From assembly GCA_964515555.1 (NCBI GenBank), contig CAZEVY010000018.1:1-64000 (forward strand): a DNA stretch of 64,000 nucleotides, read 5' to 3'. Both the position numbers and the translations under genes were made by a program. The notes beneath the pieces are model-generated. The model was given only the letters and a program-made list of their open reading frames with translations, ran no database searches and was not told the DNA's origin. The stretch's first letter is position 1, and every line of letters begins with the position of its first letter. Shown here piece after piece: positions 37,756-46,542 of this stretch. Origin of the DNA: CAZEVY01 sp964515555. Its GTDB lineage: Bacteria > Acidobacteriota > Terriglobia > Bryobacterales > Bryobacteraceae.

Positions 37756-37850
37756 GTCCGCGGCGCATCGAAATCGGCGCGGGCGTTTACGCGATGGCCG
37801 TGAGCGCGTACGTTCTGTACCTGTGTTTTCTCTACCGCCCGCAGGGCTGA
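37752..37850 (+). CDS. 32-residue membrane micro-protein, hypothetical
   Basis: ATG overlaps the sixA stop (ATGA). The product (MSPRRIEIGAGVYAMAVSAY, then VLYLCFLYRPQG) is a basic N-terminus followed by one short hydrophobic stretch and a charged tail, resembling other small single-pass proteins. The tight coupling to sixA is the main support; no homologue is known to me and it could be incidental. Confidence 0.4.
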   Translation: MSPRRIEIGAGVYAMAVSAYVLYLCFLYRPQG

Positions 37851-37869
37851 GGCGCCGCGACGGCCCGCC

Positions 37870-37899
37870 GATGACCGCTCCCCACGGTCGCGGCTCCGT
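37870..37899. repeat. dispersed intergenic repeat, copy 2
   Basis: Core GATGACCGCTCCCCACGG followed by TCGCGGCTCCGT, matching copies at 14036 and 62472. GACCG and CGGTC arms can form a hairpin. It lies between the sixA micro-ORF and the convergent M20 amidase. Confidence 0.6.
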
Positions 37900-37914
37900 C
37901 AGGGTTGCGGGCCC

Positions 37915-39357
37915 CTATCGCCGATCGCGGTAATCGAGCGGCGGCTTCCGATCCGCCGGAATCCGCGACTTGTACTCGAATGTTCCCTTACGCCGCCGGA
38001 AGCTCTCCCGCGCCAGCTCCAACTGCCGCGGATCGGCGAAGATATCGATGGCCGTAAGCGCCAGCGTTTTGGCGGCCGTCAACATCCCTTTGCGGCCGAT
38101 CGACATGCCCGAACAGGCGGCCGACTGCCAGCTATGGCCCGGCGTTCCCGGCACGTAGGTCGCCGTGGTGAATTGCGCCGTCGGCAGCATCCAGCTCACA
38201 TCGCCGACGTCGGTGGACCCCGTGCCCGGACCCTCGTCCATCGGCAGCACCTGCTCCTGCGCTCCCAGCGGCTGGCGGTCCTCCAGGTCGAGCGTCTTGC
38301 GCAGCGCCTCGGCGAAGATCTGCTCCTGGGGCGAGTACTTGATGCCGCCGACGGCCCGCAGATTGCGGTCGAGCAGCGCGCTGAGGGCGTCGTTCGGCAG
38401 CACGTTGTAGACGCTGTTGACCACCTCGACCTCGAGCTTGGTCTCCGTGCCGAGCGCGCCCGCCTCGGCGCACTTCACCATGCGGCTCCAGACGTTGTCG
38501 AGCGTCGGCATGCCGGGATGGCGCGCGTAGTAATAACCTTCCGTGAAATCGGGCACGACGTTGGGGGCCGCGCCGCCCGCCGTGATGATGTAGTGGATGC
38601 GCGCCGACGACGGCACGTGTTCGCGCAGCAGCTCGACGCAGTGGTTGGCGAGCTGCAAGGCGTCGAGCGCCGAGCGTCCGGCTTCCGGCGACGCCGCCGC
38701 GTGCGCCGCGCGGCCCTGGTAACGGAACTTGCCGGTGATGTTGGCGAGCGTGCTGCGCTTGCTGGCGCGATTCTCGCTGCCGGGGTGCCAGGTCAGCGCG
38801 ATGTCGACTCCTTCGAAGGCGCCGGCGCGCGCCATGTAGATCTTCCCGCCGCCGCCTTCTTCCGCGGGCGTGCCGAAGAATCGGATGGTGCCGGGGAGTT
38901 TGCGCTCGGAGAGCCATTCTTTCACCGCCACGGCCGCGAACGCCGAGGCCGTGCCGAGCAGGTTGTGTCCGCAGCCGTGGCCGGGTGCGCCGGCGGCGCC
39001 GCGCGGGCGCTTCTCGGGCGTGTCCTGCTGCGAAAGGCCGGGCAGCGCGTCGTATTCGCCGAGGATGGCGATGACGGGGCGGCCCTGTCCCCACGAGGCG
39101 GTGAAGGCGGTCGGAATGCCCCCGATGCGGTCCTGGATCTGGAAGCCGTACTCCTTCAGGCGCGCCTTGAGAAGGTCGGCGCTCTGGGTTTCCTTGTAGC
39201 CGACTTCGGCGAATTCCCAGATGCGCCGCGAGACGTCGCCCCAGGCCTGCGTGGAGGCGTCCATGCGCTTGATCACCGCGAATTTTTCAGGGGACGGTTG
39301 CGCGAGGGCGGAGAGGGCGGCGATGGCCGGGAGCAGGGGTCGGAAGCGCATAAACAC
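37915..39357 (-). CDS. secreted AbgB-like M20 amidohydrolase
   Basis: Zinc peptidase-like amidohydrolase related to aminobenzoyl-glutamate utilisation protein B; the true substrate is unknown. The 480 residues start with a signal-like segment (MRFRPLLPAIAALSALAQP). Metal-site motifs are ILGEYDALPG, PGHGCGHNLLG and GTPAEEGGGGK (catalytic Glu pair). The dimerisation lid, starting near RYQGRAAHAAASPEAGRSALD, is followed by ATYVPGTPGHSW, the last ligand region. Export suggests action on wall-derived or environmental amides. Confidence 0.85.
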   Translation of the reverse strand: MFMRFRPLLPAIAALSALAQPSPEKFAVIKRMDASTQAWGDVSRRIWEFAEVGYKETQSADLLKARLKEYGFQIQDRIGGIPTAFTASWGQGRPVIAILGEYDALPGLSQQDTPEKRPRGAAGAPGHGCGHNLLGTASAFAAVAVKEWLSERKLPGTIRFFGTPAEEGGGGKIYMARAGAFEGVDIALTWHPGSENRASKRSTLANITGKFRYQGRAAHAAASPEAGRSALDALQLANHCVELLREHVPSSARIHYIITAGGAAPNVVPDFTEGYYYARHPGMPTLDNVWSRMVKCAEAGALGTETKLEVEVVNSVYNVLPNDALSALLDRNLRAVGGIKYSPQEQIFAEALRKTLDLEDRQPLGAQEQVLPMDEGPGTGSTDVGDVSWMLPTAQFTTATYVPGTPGHSWQSAACSGMSIGRKGMLTAAKTLALTAIDIFADPRQLELARESFRRRKGTFEYKSRIPADRKPPLDYRDRR

Positions 39358-39416
39358 TTATCCTAACCCTGTCGGTCAGGCACTCGCGCCGGTCGCGTCG
39401 GGACGGCGCTGCCCGC

Positions 39417-40835
39417 TCACCGGCTGTACCGCGTCAGCTCCTGCTTCGTCGTCGAGAGCCACTGGTCGATGGGGGGCGCGCCGATGCGGTCGAAGAACTT
39501 TCCCAGGTCGGCCCGCAACTCCTCGCGGCGCCCACGGTGCGAATTGGAGTGGAACAGATCCTGCGACTCGCCGGGGTCGCGGTCCAGGTCGAAGAACTCG
39601 CTCGGAAAGCCGCCGCCGCGCTCGATGAACTTCCAGCGATCCGTTCGGATGGCGCGCACGAAGCAGTACTCGAAGAAGAGCCAGCGCTCGCGCCACTTGG
39701 GCGGATCGCCGGCGAGGAACCCGGCGTAGCTGCGGCCGGGCCGCCTGGCATCGGGCGGCGCGGCGATTCCCAGGTAGTCGAGGATGGTCGGGAAGAAATC
39801 GTAGGACGCGACCAGCGCCCGCTCGGTACGGCCGCCCCGCAGGCGCGCCGGATGATTCCAGATCATCGGCACGCGAATCGACTCCTCGTACATATTGAAG
39901 GGCCAAGTGCCGTTGCCCTTGCCCCAGAAGCCGTGATGGCCCGCGTTCCATCCCTGGTCGGCGGTGAAGACGATGAGCGTGTTCTCGCGCACGCCCAGTT
40001 CCTCGAGCTTCTTCTCGACGCGCGCCAGGCTGGCGTCGAGACCGGTCACCAGCGCGGCGTAGGCGATGCGGCTCTGCGTGTTTCCCATGTGCTGCCGGAG
40101 ATCGCGGTTGGCCCACGGGTGCGGTTCCTCGTCCGGGAAGCAGGCGCCGCCGCCGTTGCGATAGTAAAGCTCGCGATGCTCCTCGGGCTGATGGTCGTAG
40201 GGTGTGTGCGGCGCGTAATGCGGCAGGTAGAGGAAGAAGGGCTTGCCGCGCGACTGGTCGAGGAACTCCAGCGCGCAGTCGGTGACGACGTCGGTCTTGT
40301 AGCCCTGGGTCTTCACGCGCGCGCCATTGCGGACGATCTCGGGGTCGCGATAGGTGCCGCCGCCGCCGGGAATTGTGGCCCAGTAGGAGAAGCCCGCCTG
40401 CGGCTGGTCGTCGTGTCCCATATGCCACTTGCCGCACATGCCGAGCGTGTAGCCGCTCTTCGCCAGAATCTCGGTGAACGTCGGATGACCGTCGAGCCAG
40501 CGCCGCGATCGCGGACCGAAGGTGTCGGCGGGGCGCAGGTAGTCCTGGACGCCGTGTGTCGACGGCATGCGGCCGGTGAGATACGTCATGCGGCTCGGCG
40601 AGCACACCGGGGTGGCGGCGAAGGCGTTGGTGAAGCGCACGCCTCCGGCGGCCAGGCGGTCGAGCGCGGGCGTGCGGATGTCGGCGCATCCCGCCGCGCC
40701 TTGCGCCCAGGCGCCGTGGTCGTCCGTCATGACGAATACGACATTCGGGCGCGACGGAGCGAGTTGCGCCGAACGCCCGATCCACGGGCCTGCGACCGCG
40801 TTGGCGAGGAATCGGCGTCGTGTGGTCGAGGTCAT
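39417..40835 (-). CDS. exported type I sulfatase
   Basis: Formylglycine-dependent sulfatase; removes sulfate esters, probably from polysaccharides. The start at 40835 gives a Tat-like leader (TTRRRFLANAVAG). The catalytic-cysteine motif is CSPSR (CxPxR) in VCSPSRMTYLTGRMPSTHG, so the cysteine must be converted by a formylglycine-generating enzyme or an anaerobic maturase not seen in this window. Metal-binding VFVMTDDHGAW near the N-terminus and FTADQGWNAGHHGFWGKGNG further on are typical. It is 472 residues long and divergent from Oar receptor 2. Confidence 0.9.
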   Translation of the reverse strand: MTSTTRRRFLANAVAGPWIGRSAQLAPSRPNVVFVMTDDHGAWAQGAAGCADIRTPALDRLAAGGVRFTNAFAATPVCSPSRMTYLTGRMPSTHGVQDYLRPADTFGPRSRRWLDGHPTFTEILAKSGYTLGMCGKWHMGHDDQPQAGFSYWATIPGGGGTYRDPEIVRNGARVKTQGYKTDVVTDCALEFLDQSRGKPFFLYLPHYAPHTPYDHQPEEHRELYYRNGGGACFPDEEPHPWANRDLRQHMGNTQSRIAYAALVTGLDASLARVEKKLEELGVRENTLIVFTADQGWNAGHHGFWGKGNGTWPFNMYEESIRVPMIWNHPARLRGGRTERALVASYDFFPTILDYLGIAAPPDARRPGRSYAGFLAGDPPKWRERWLFFEYCFVRAIRTDRWKFIERGGGFPSEFFDLDRDPGESQDLFHSNSHRGRREELRADLGKFFDRIGAPPIDQWLSTTKQELTRYSR

Positions 40836-40932
40836 ATTTGCAGATCGGAGTTTACCGGATGTTAACGATAGCAAGACGCATGCGTGTGTTAGTATGTTTC
40901 AGATTAGCAGTCTCGGAAAGGGAGTTTCCGCC

Positions 40933-43900
40933 ATGCACCTCAGAACTGCGTTGATCTTCTCTCTCGTCGTTCTCCTAATCGCCGCCGCCGCGCCTGCCCA
41001 GGAGTATCGCAGCACGCTCAGTGGGCGCGTCCTCGACGCGCAGCAGGCCGTCGTACCGGGCGCCAAAATCACCCTCGTGGCCGTCGAAACCGGCGCGCGC
41101 TACGAAACAGTGGCGGGCGCCGAGGGCCAGTACACCGTGCCTTTCCTGCCGCCGGGCGCCTACAACATCAGCGCCGAGGCCCAGGGCTTCAAGCGCTACG
41201 TGCGCGAGAAGGTGCAGATGGTGACCAACGAGCGCCGCGCGCTCGACATCAACCTCGAGATCGGCCAGATCGCCGAGACGGTGACGGTGAGCGCCGAGAC
41301 GTCGCTGCTCGAAACCTCGAATGCGTCGGTGGGACAAGTCATCACCGCGCGGCAGATCGAGAACATGCCGATGAACGGCCGCACGCCGCTGGTGCTGGCC
41401 CAGCTCGCCTTCGGCGTGACGCCCGCCGCCGACCCGCGCTTCGCCCGTCCGTTCGATAACGCCGGGCCCTCCGGGTTCTCGATGGGCGGCGCCCCCGCGC
41501 AGACCAACGAGCTCCTGCTCGATGGCGCGCCCGACACCACGCGCAACATGCGCGTTGCGTATAACCCGCCGGTCGACGGCGTCGCCGAGGTGAAGGTGGA
41601 GACCTTCATGGCCGACGCAGCCTACGGCCACACCGCCGGCGGAACGGTGAACGTCGTGATGAAGGGCGGGACCAACCAGGTCCACGGCTCGGCCTACAAC
41701 TTTAACCAGGTCTCGAAGCTGGCGGCCACGAATTTCTTCACCAATCGCGCCGGGCAGAAGAAGTCGGTGACACGATACAACCAGTACGGCGCCAACGCCG
41801 GCGGCCCGATGTACATTCCGAAGCTCTACGACGGCCGCAACAAAGTGTTCTGGTACTTCGCCTACGAGGGCATCAAGGACTCGTTCCCGGAACCGATCAC
41901 CACGTCGGTGCCGAGTGACGCCTTCCGCAACGGCGATTTTTCGGCTTTGACGCGCATCGGCGCCAACTACACCATCTACGATCCGACCACGGGGGTCGTC
42001 GAGGGCGCACGCATCCGTCGGACTCCGTTCGGAAACAACACCATCCCCGCCAACCGCATCAATGCCATTGCCAGAAACTACTTCCCGTACTGGCCCGCTC
42101 CCAACCAGGGCGGCCAGGCCGACGGCCGCGACAACTTCCTGTCGCCTTCGGTCCGCGCCGACGACTACAACAGCCAGATCGGGCGGCTGGATTTCAACCT
42201 CTCCGACAGACACAAATTCTTCTACAACTTCCGCCACAACGAACGCCTTGAGGATCGCGGCAACCGTTTCTTCAACATCGGCACGGGCAACTACCTGGCG
42301 CGCGTCAACTGGGGCACTATGATCGACGACGTGTACACCTTCAGCCCCACCACGCTGCTCAACACCCGCTTCAACTGGACGCGGTTCACCGAGGGCAACA
42401 CCCGGGCCAGCGACGGCTTCGACTTCACCACGCTGGGGTTCCCGCAGTCGTTGCAGGGCTTCTCCGCGAAGAACGTGATGCCGCGGGTCAACGTCGGCGG
42501 CATCAACTCGCTCGGCGATTCCGGCGGCGACAACACGCCCTTCGACATTTTCCAGATTTTCGTGAACCTCACCAAGATTCACGGCAAGCACAGCCTCAAG
42601 ATCGGAACCGACCTGCGCTTGCAGCGCGAGAGCTCGAACGGCTTCGGCAACTCCAGCGGCGCGTACGATTTCGGCACCAATTGGGTGCGCGGCCCGCTCG
42701 ACAACTCGACCGGAGCGCCCTTCGCGCAGGAGTTCGCCTCCTTCCTGCTCGGCCTGCCGACCGGCGGCAACTGGCAGATCAACGCCTCGCGCACCGGTCA
42801 GTACGGCAGCTACGCCTTCTTCGTCCAGGACGACTACCGCGTTCGCTCCAACCTGACCCTGAATCTCGGCATCCGCTATGAGCGCGACGTGCCGACCACG
42901 GAGCGCTTCAACCGCACCACCGTCGGCTTCGACCCGAACGTCGCCAGCCCGGTCGACGCCGCGGCGCGCGCCGCCTACGCGCGCAGCCCGATTGCGGAAG
43001 TGCCGGTCGCCAACTTCAAGGCGGTCGGCGGAATGCTGTTCGCATCGTCGAGCCAGCGGAGCGTCTACGACACCAACGGCTACGTCAGCCCGAGGTTCGG
43101 CTTCGCCTGGACGCCGGGATTCGTCAAGCGCACCTCGGTGCGCGGCGGCGTCGGCCTGTTCCTGGGTCCGCTCGATCCCAGCCTCCAGCAGCCGGGCTTC
43201 AGCCAGACCACCAACATCGTGCCGACTCTCAACAGCTTCCTGACGCCGAACGCCACCCTGAGCAACGCCTTCCCGCCGCCGGGCATTCAGCAGCCGACGG
43301 GCGCTTCGCTCGGCATCGCGACGTTCCTGGGTCAGGGCATCACCGTCGTCGGCCGCGACCGCGTCAATCCCTACTCGATCCGCTGGACGCTCGACATCCA
43401 GCGCGAACTCGGCAGGAATCTGGTGTTCGAGATCGGCTACATCGGCAACCACTCCGTGCACCTGCGCATGGGCGACTCGCAGTCCATCCGGTTCGTCCCG
43501 CCTGAGTTCCTGAGCACATCGCCGTTCCGCGACCAGCCCGTGATCGACAGGCTCTCGGCGCTGGTGCCGAATCCTTTCGCCGGCCTGCTGCCCGGCACGA
43601 ATCTTAACGGCGCGACCTTCGCGCGGTCCAACCTGCTGGTGCAGTACCCGCATTTCACGGGAGTGTCGGTGTCCGATCTCAGCGACGGCACTTCGTTTTT
43701 CCATATGCTCCAGGTACGCCTCGAGAAGCGCTACTCGAACGGACTCCAGTTCCTGACCAATTTCCAGTTCTCCAAGCTCATCGAGCAGCGCACCCGTCTC
43801 AACACGTTCAGCGACCTGCACAAGCGCATCTCGGCCGACGACCGGCCGCACCGGATCGTCTTCTCGGCCAGCTACGATCTGCCGTTCGGCAAGGGCAAGC

Positions 43901-44400
43901 CTTATGGCGCCGCGGCGCACCCGGTGGTGCGGCAGATCATCGGCGGCTGGATCCTCAACGGCATCTACACCTACCAGCCGGGCCCTCCGGCCGGCGACTG
44001 GGGCAACGTCATCTACCTCGGCGGCGACCTCAACTGGGACCCGAAGAACATCGACAACACCTTCAACCGCGATCCGTTCATCACCAAGACGGCCACGGTG
44101 ACGACCTGGTCGGCGTCGGCGGCCTCTGCCTCGGCGCTGGGCTCCAACATCCGCGTGTTCCCGCAACGCTTCGCGAATCTGCGAAATGACGGCGTCAACA
44201 ACGTGGACGCCTCCATACTGAAGAACTTCGACATCACCGAGAGCGTGCGGCTCCAGTTCCGCACCGAGTTCTTCAACTTCTTCAACCACGTGACGTTTAA
44301 CGGGCCGAACCTGGACCCGACGAACTCGAATTTCGCGAGGATCACCGGGCAGTCGAACCTGCCGCGCACGACGCAGATGGCGCTGAAGCTAACGTGGTAG
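40933..44400 (+). CDS. Oar-like TonB-dependent outer membrane receptor 2
   Basis: Second large Oar-type receptor, 1155 residues. The signal peptide (LIFSLVVLLIAAAAPAQ) is followed by a carboxypeptidase-regulatory domain starting RSTLSGRVLDAQQAVVPGAK, then a plug-like section (MPMNGRTPLVLAQLAFG) and a long beta-barrel ending TTQMALKLTW. The open frame extends upstream to 40567; the ATG at 40933 is chosen for its GGAAAGGGAG ribosome site and the signal peptide. It is adjacent and divergent to the sulfatase, so the pair may handle a sulfated glycan; this is inference from gene order. Confidence 0.87.
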   Translation: MHLRTALIFSLVVLLIAAAAPAQEYRSTLSGRVLDAQQAVVPGAKITLVAVETGARYETVAGAEGQYTVPFLPPGAYNISAEAQGFKRYVREKVQMVTNERRALDINLEIGQIAETVTVSAETSLLETSNASVGQVITARQIENMPMNGRTPLVLAQLAFGVTPAADPRFARPFDNAGPSGFSMGGAPAQTNELLLDGAPDTTRNMRVAYNPPVDGVAEVKVETFMADAAYGHTAGGTVNVVMKGGTNQVHGSAYNFNQVSKLAATNFFTNRAGQKKSVTRYNQYGANAGGPMYIPKLYDGRNKVFWYFAYEGIKDSFPEPITTSVPSDAFRNGDFSALTRIGANYTIYDPTTGVVEGARIRRTPFGNNTIPANRINAIARNYFPYWPAPNQGGQADGRDNFLSPSVRADDYNSQIGRLDFNLSDRHKFFYNFRHNERLEDRGNRFFNIGTGNYLARVNWGTMIDDVYTFSPTTLLNTRFNWTRFTEGNTRASDGFDFTTLGFPQSLQGFSAKNVMPRVNVGGINSLGDSGGDNTPFDIFQIFVNLTKIHGKHSLKIGTDLRLQRESSNGFGNSSGAYDFGTNWVRGPLDNSTGAPFAQEFASFLLGLPTGGNWQINASRTGQYGSYAFFVQDDYRVRSNLTLNLGIRYERDVPTTERFNRTTVGFDPNVASPVDAAARAAYARSPIAEVPVANFKAVGGMLFASSSQRSVYDTNGYVSPRFGFAWTPGFVKRTSVRGGVGLFLGPLDPSLQQPGFSQTTNIVPTLNSFLTPNATLSNAFPPPGIQQPTGASLGIATFLGQGITVVGRDRVNPYSIRWTLDIQRELGRNLVFEIGYIGNHSVHLRMGDSQSIRFVPPEFLSTSPFRDQPVIDRLSALVPNPFAGLLPGTNLNGATFARSNLLVQYPHFTGVSVSDLSDGTSFFHMLQVRLEKRYSNGLQFLTNFQFSKLIEQRTRLNTFSDLHKRISADDRPHRIVFSASYDLPFGKGKPYGAAAHPVVRQIIGGWILNGIYTYQPGPPAGDWGNVIYLGGDLNWDPKNIDNTFNRDPFITKTATVTTWSASAASASALGSNIRVFPQRFANLRNDGVNNVDASILKNFDITESVRLQFRTEFFNFFNHVTFNGPNLDPTNSNFARITGQSNLPRTTQMALKLTW

Positions 44401-44403
44401 CGG

Positions 44404-44432
44404 TCAGCTTTCAGCGGTCAGCGGTCAGCTGA
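44404..44432. repeat. heptamer repeat array, copy B
   Basis: Three TCAGCNN units in exact 7-bp phase (44404, 44411, 44418) followed by TCAGCTGA, which is itself palindromic. Same family as 31001-31093, again between an Oar receptor and a convergent gene. The stop of the FAH gene is the TCA of the second unit. Confidence 0.7.
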
Positions 44433-45295
44433 CGAGTATCAACCGCTGGCTGGCGGACTCCCTGACGGACGGTGGCGGTCAACTCGCCGACACCCTCGAT
44501 ATACGCCCGCACGCGGTCGCCGGGGCGGATTCGCGCGCCCTTCGGGCACCCGGTTGAGATCAGATCGCCCGGGTGCAGCGTCATCACCTCGCTGTGAAAG
44601 CGCACCAGCTCGAACGGCCCGTGCTTCATGTTGCGCACGAAGTCGCGCGAACACACGCCGCCGTTGTGCCCGGTGACCACCTCCAGCGCGCCAACGTCGG
44701 CGACCTCGTCGGCGGTGACGATCACGGGGCCGAAGCTGAAGAAGGTATCGAAGCTCTTGGCGCGCGTCAGATAACGTGGATTGCGCCGCAACACATCAAG
44801 CGCGGTCAGGTCGAGCGTGGTCGTGTAGCCGAAGATGACGCCGGGGACGTCGCCGGCCGGGACGTACTTGCACGTCTTCCCCATGACGACGCCCAGCTCT
44901 CCTTCGGCGTCGACTTCATTGGTGATGTCGGCGGGCGGCAACACGATCTCGCCGCCCGGCTCGAACATGCACGACGCGGGCTTCATGAAGCTGCCCGGCT
45001 CCTCGGGCTGCACCGCCTGAATGTCGACCGCGTGCGAATGGTAGTTCAGCCCGATGCACCAGATCTTGGGCGGCACGTCGTAGGGGAGAATCGGCGCGAC
45101 CTCGGTGAGAGGAATCGCCGGCACGCCGCGGGTGTCGGCGAGCTCGCCGGCGGCGCCGGAGCGGATGATCTCCAGCACGTCGTCGGCGGCGCGGGTGCCG
45201 CGGCACGCGTTGATCTCGGTCACCGGAGCGACGCCCTCCGCGGAGAGTACGCCTGCATGGCGCGCGCCTCGGTAAACGAATCGCAACAGTTTCAC
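44411..45295 (-). CDS. fumarylacetoacetate hydrolase family protein
   Basis: FAH/2-keto-4-pentenoate hydratase superfamily enzyme, typically cleaving C-C bonds or tautomerising beta-ketoacids with a divalent metal. The catalytic core is in PKIWCIGLNYHSHAVD, then the metal ligands in EVDAEGELGVVMGK and the aspartate in TTTLDLTALD, followed by KSFDTFFSFGPVIVT and DLISTGCPKGARIRPGD. Length 294 is usual. The last residues (DTRQLTADR) are encoded in the heptamer array, so the tail is probably not native. Confidence 0.88.
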   Translation of the reverse strand: MKLLRFVYRGARHAGVLSAEGVAPVTEINACRGTRAADDVLEIIRSGAAGELADTRGVPAIPLTEVAPILPYDVPPKIWCIGLNYHSHAVDIQAVQPEEPGSFMKPASCMFEPGGEIVLPPADITNEVDAEGELGVVMGKTCKYVPAGDVPGVIFGYTTTLDLTALDVLRRNPRYLTRAKSFDTFFSFGPVIVTADEVADVGALEVVTGHNGGVCSRDFVRNMKHGPFELVRFHSEVMTLHPGDLISTGCPKGARIRPGDRVRAYIEGVGELTATVRQGVRQPAVDTRQLTADR

Positions 45296-45320
45296 CCGGG
45301 TCCCCCACCTCGGCTATCGC

Positions 45321-45350
45321 TTGACGTGCGTCATGCCGATCCTTAAAAAT
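45321..45350 (+). promoter_or_regulatory. probable promoter of the minimal transpeptidase gene
   Basis: TTGACG (45321-45326), 17 bp, then TAAAAA (45344-45349). The predicted start near 45356 excludes the TTG and ATG codons further upstream and supports the GTG start at 45366. Confidence 0.45.
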
Positions 45351-45365
45351 AGCAGAGTACCGTCA

Positions 45366-46514
45366 GTGAGCATCCGGAAACACAACCTCCCCCTTCTGTT
45401 GCTACTGGCTCTGAGCTGGCAGGCGTCTCCCGCCGCGCCCAGGCGCTCCTCCGCCACGTCGTCGAAGAAGCTGCGGAGCGCGCGCCCGGCGGCCAGTGTT
45501 CGCGCGGCAAAAAAGCCCGTGCGGCGCACCTACAGCCCCTGGCGCGAACCCAACTACGCCGACTCGACCCTGGGCGACAATCCCGCCGGCGACGACCCTA
45601 CGGTCCGCGCGGCGGCGGTCGATGCGCTGGGACGCTATAACGGCACGGTCGTCGTGGTCGACCCGTCGAGCGGGCGCATCCTGACAATGGTCAACCAGAA
45701 GCTGGCGCTGAAGAGCGGATTTCAGCCCTGCTCGACCATCAAGATCGTGGTCGGGCTGGCGGCCTTAAGCGAGGGTATCGTCGAGCGCACCACGCCGGTG
45801 AGCCTCACGCGGCGAAAGCGCCTCGACATGACGCAGGCGCTGGCGGTTTCGGACAACCCCTACTTTGCGATTCTAGGACGCAAGCTCGGGTTCGACCGCG
45901 TGAGCTACTACGCGAAGCTCCTCGGACTCGGCGAAAAGGCGTCGCTCGATCTGGAGAACGAGCGCCCGGGCGGACTCCCGCCGATCGAGCCCAAGCACGG
46001 CGGCGTGGGCATGATGTCGAGCTTCGGCGAGGGGATCACGCTGACGCCGCTGCAACTGGCGGCGGCCCTCTCGGCGATCGCCAACGGCGGGACCCTCTAC
46101 TACCTCCAACACCCGCGCGGCCAGGACGAGGTCGCGGCCTTCGCGCCGCGCGTGAAGCGCCGGCTCGACGTGCAGCCCTGGCTCTCCGAGGTGAAGCCCG
46201 GCATGATGGCGGCAGTGGAGTACGGTACCGCCAGGCGCGCCCACTACGACGCCAACGAGCCCATCCTCGGAAAAACCGGCACCTGCACAGACCGCGCCAC
46301 GCCGACGCACCTGGGCTGGTTCGGCAGCTTCAACGACGTCGAGCGCAACAAGCTGGTGGTCGTGGTGCTGCTGACCGGCGGCAGCCGCGTCAACGGGCCG
46401 ACCGCGGCGGGCGTCGCCGGCGATGTCTACCGGCGGCTATCGGGACAACAATACTTCGCGCGCTCCGGAGCCCCGATTGCACTGGCGGGATCGCAGTCCT
46501 GCTGCGCCCAGTAG
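45366..46514 (+). CDS. minimal penicillin-binding transpeptidase-domain protein
   Basis: Protein of 382 residues consisting of a signal peptide (RKHNLPLLLLLALSWQASPA), a basic alanine-rich linker and only a transpeptidase domain: STIK at 123-126, SDN at 162-164, KTGTC at 303-307. It lacks the N-terminal domains of class B PBPs and resembles class D beta-lactamases in size, but the SDN triad and the LTPLQLAAALSAIANGG segment favour a PBP. It may be a periplasmic transpeptidase, carboxypeptidase or beta-lactam sensor. The GTG start is supported by the promoter just upstream; a TTG at 45321 is the alternative. Confidence 0.75.
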   Translation: MSIRKHNLPLLLLLALSWQASPAAPRRSSATSSKKLRSARPAASVRAAKKPVRRTYSPWREPNYADSTLGDNPAGDDPTVRAAAVDALGRYNGTVVVVDPSSGRILTMVNQKLALKSGFQPCSTIKIVVGLAALSEGIVERTTPVSLTRRKRLDMTQALAVSDNPYFAILGRKLGFDRVSYYAKLLGLGEKASLDLENERPGGLPPIEPKHGGVGMMSSFGEGITLTPLQLAAALSAIANGGTLYYLQHPRGQDEVAAFAPRVKRRLDVQPWLSEVKPGMMAAVEYGTARRAHYDANEPILGKTGTCTDRATPTHLGWFGSFNDVERNKLVVVVLLTGGSRVNGPTAAGVAGDVYRRLSGQQYFARSGAPIALAGSQSCCAQ

Positions 46515-46542
46515 ACACCCTTCCCCGCCGGCAGAAGCCGCG

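Noticed and set aside
40975..44289. 1104-codon open frame antisense to Oar receptor 2
   Set aside because: Same reason: antisense shadow with no signal peptide, fold or motif, while the plus-strand gene is fully recognisable.
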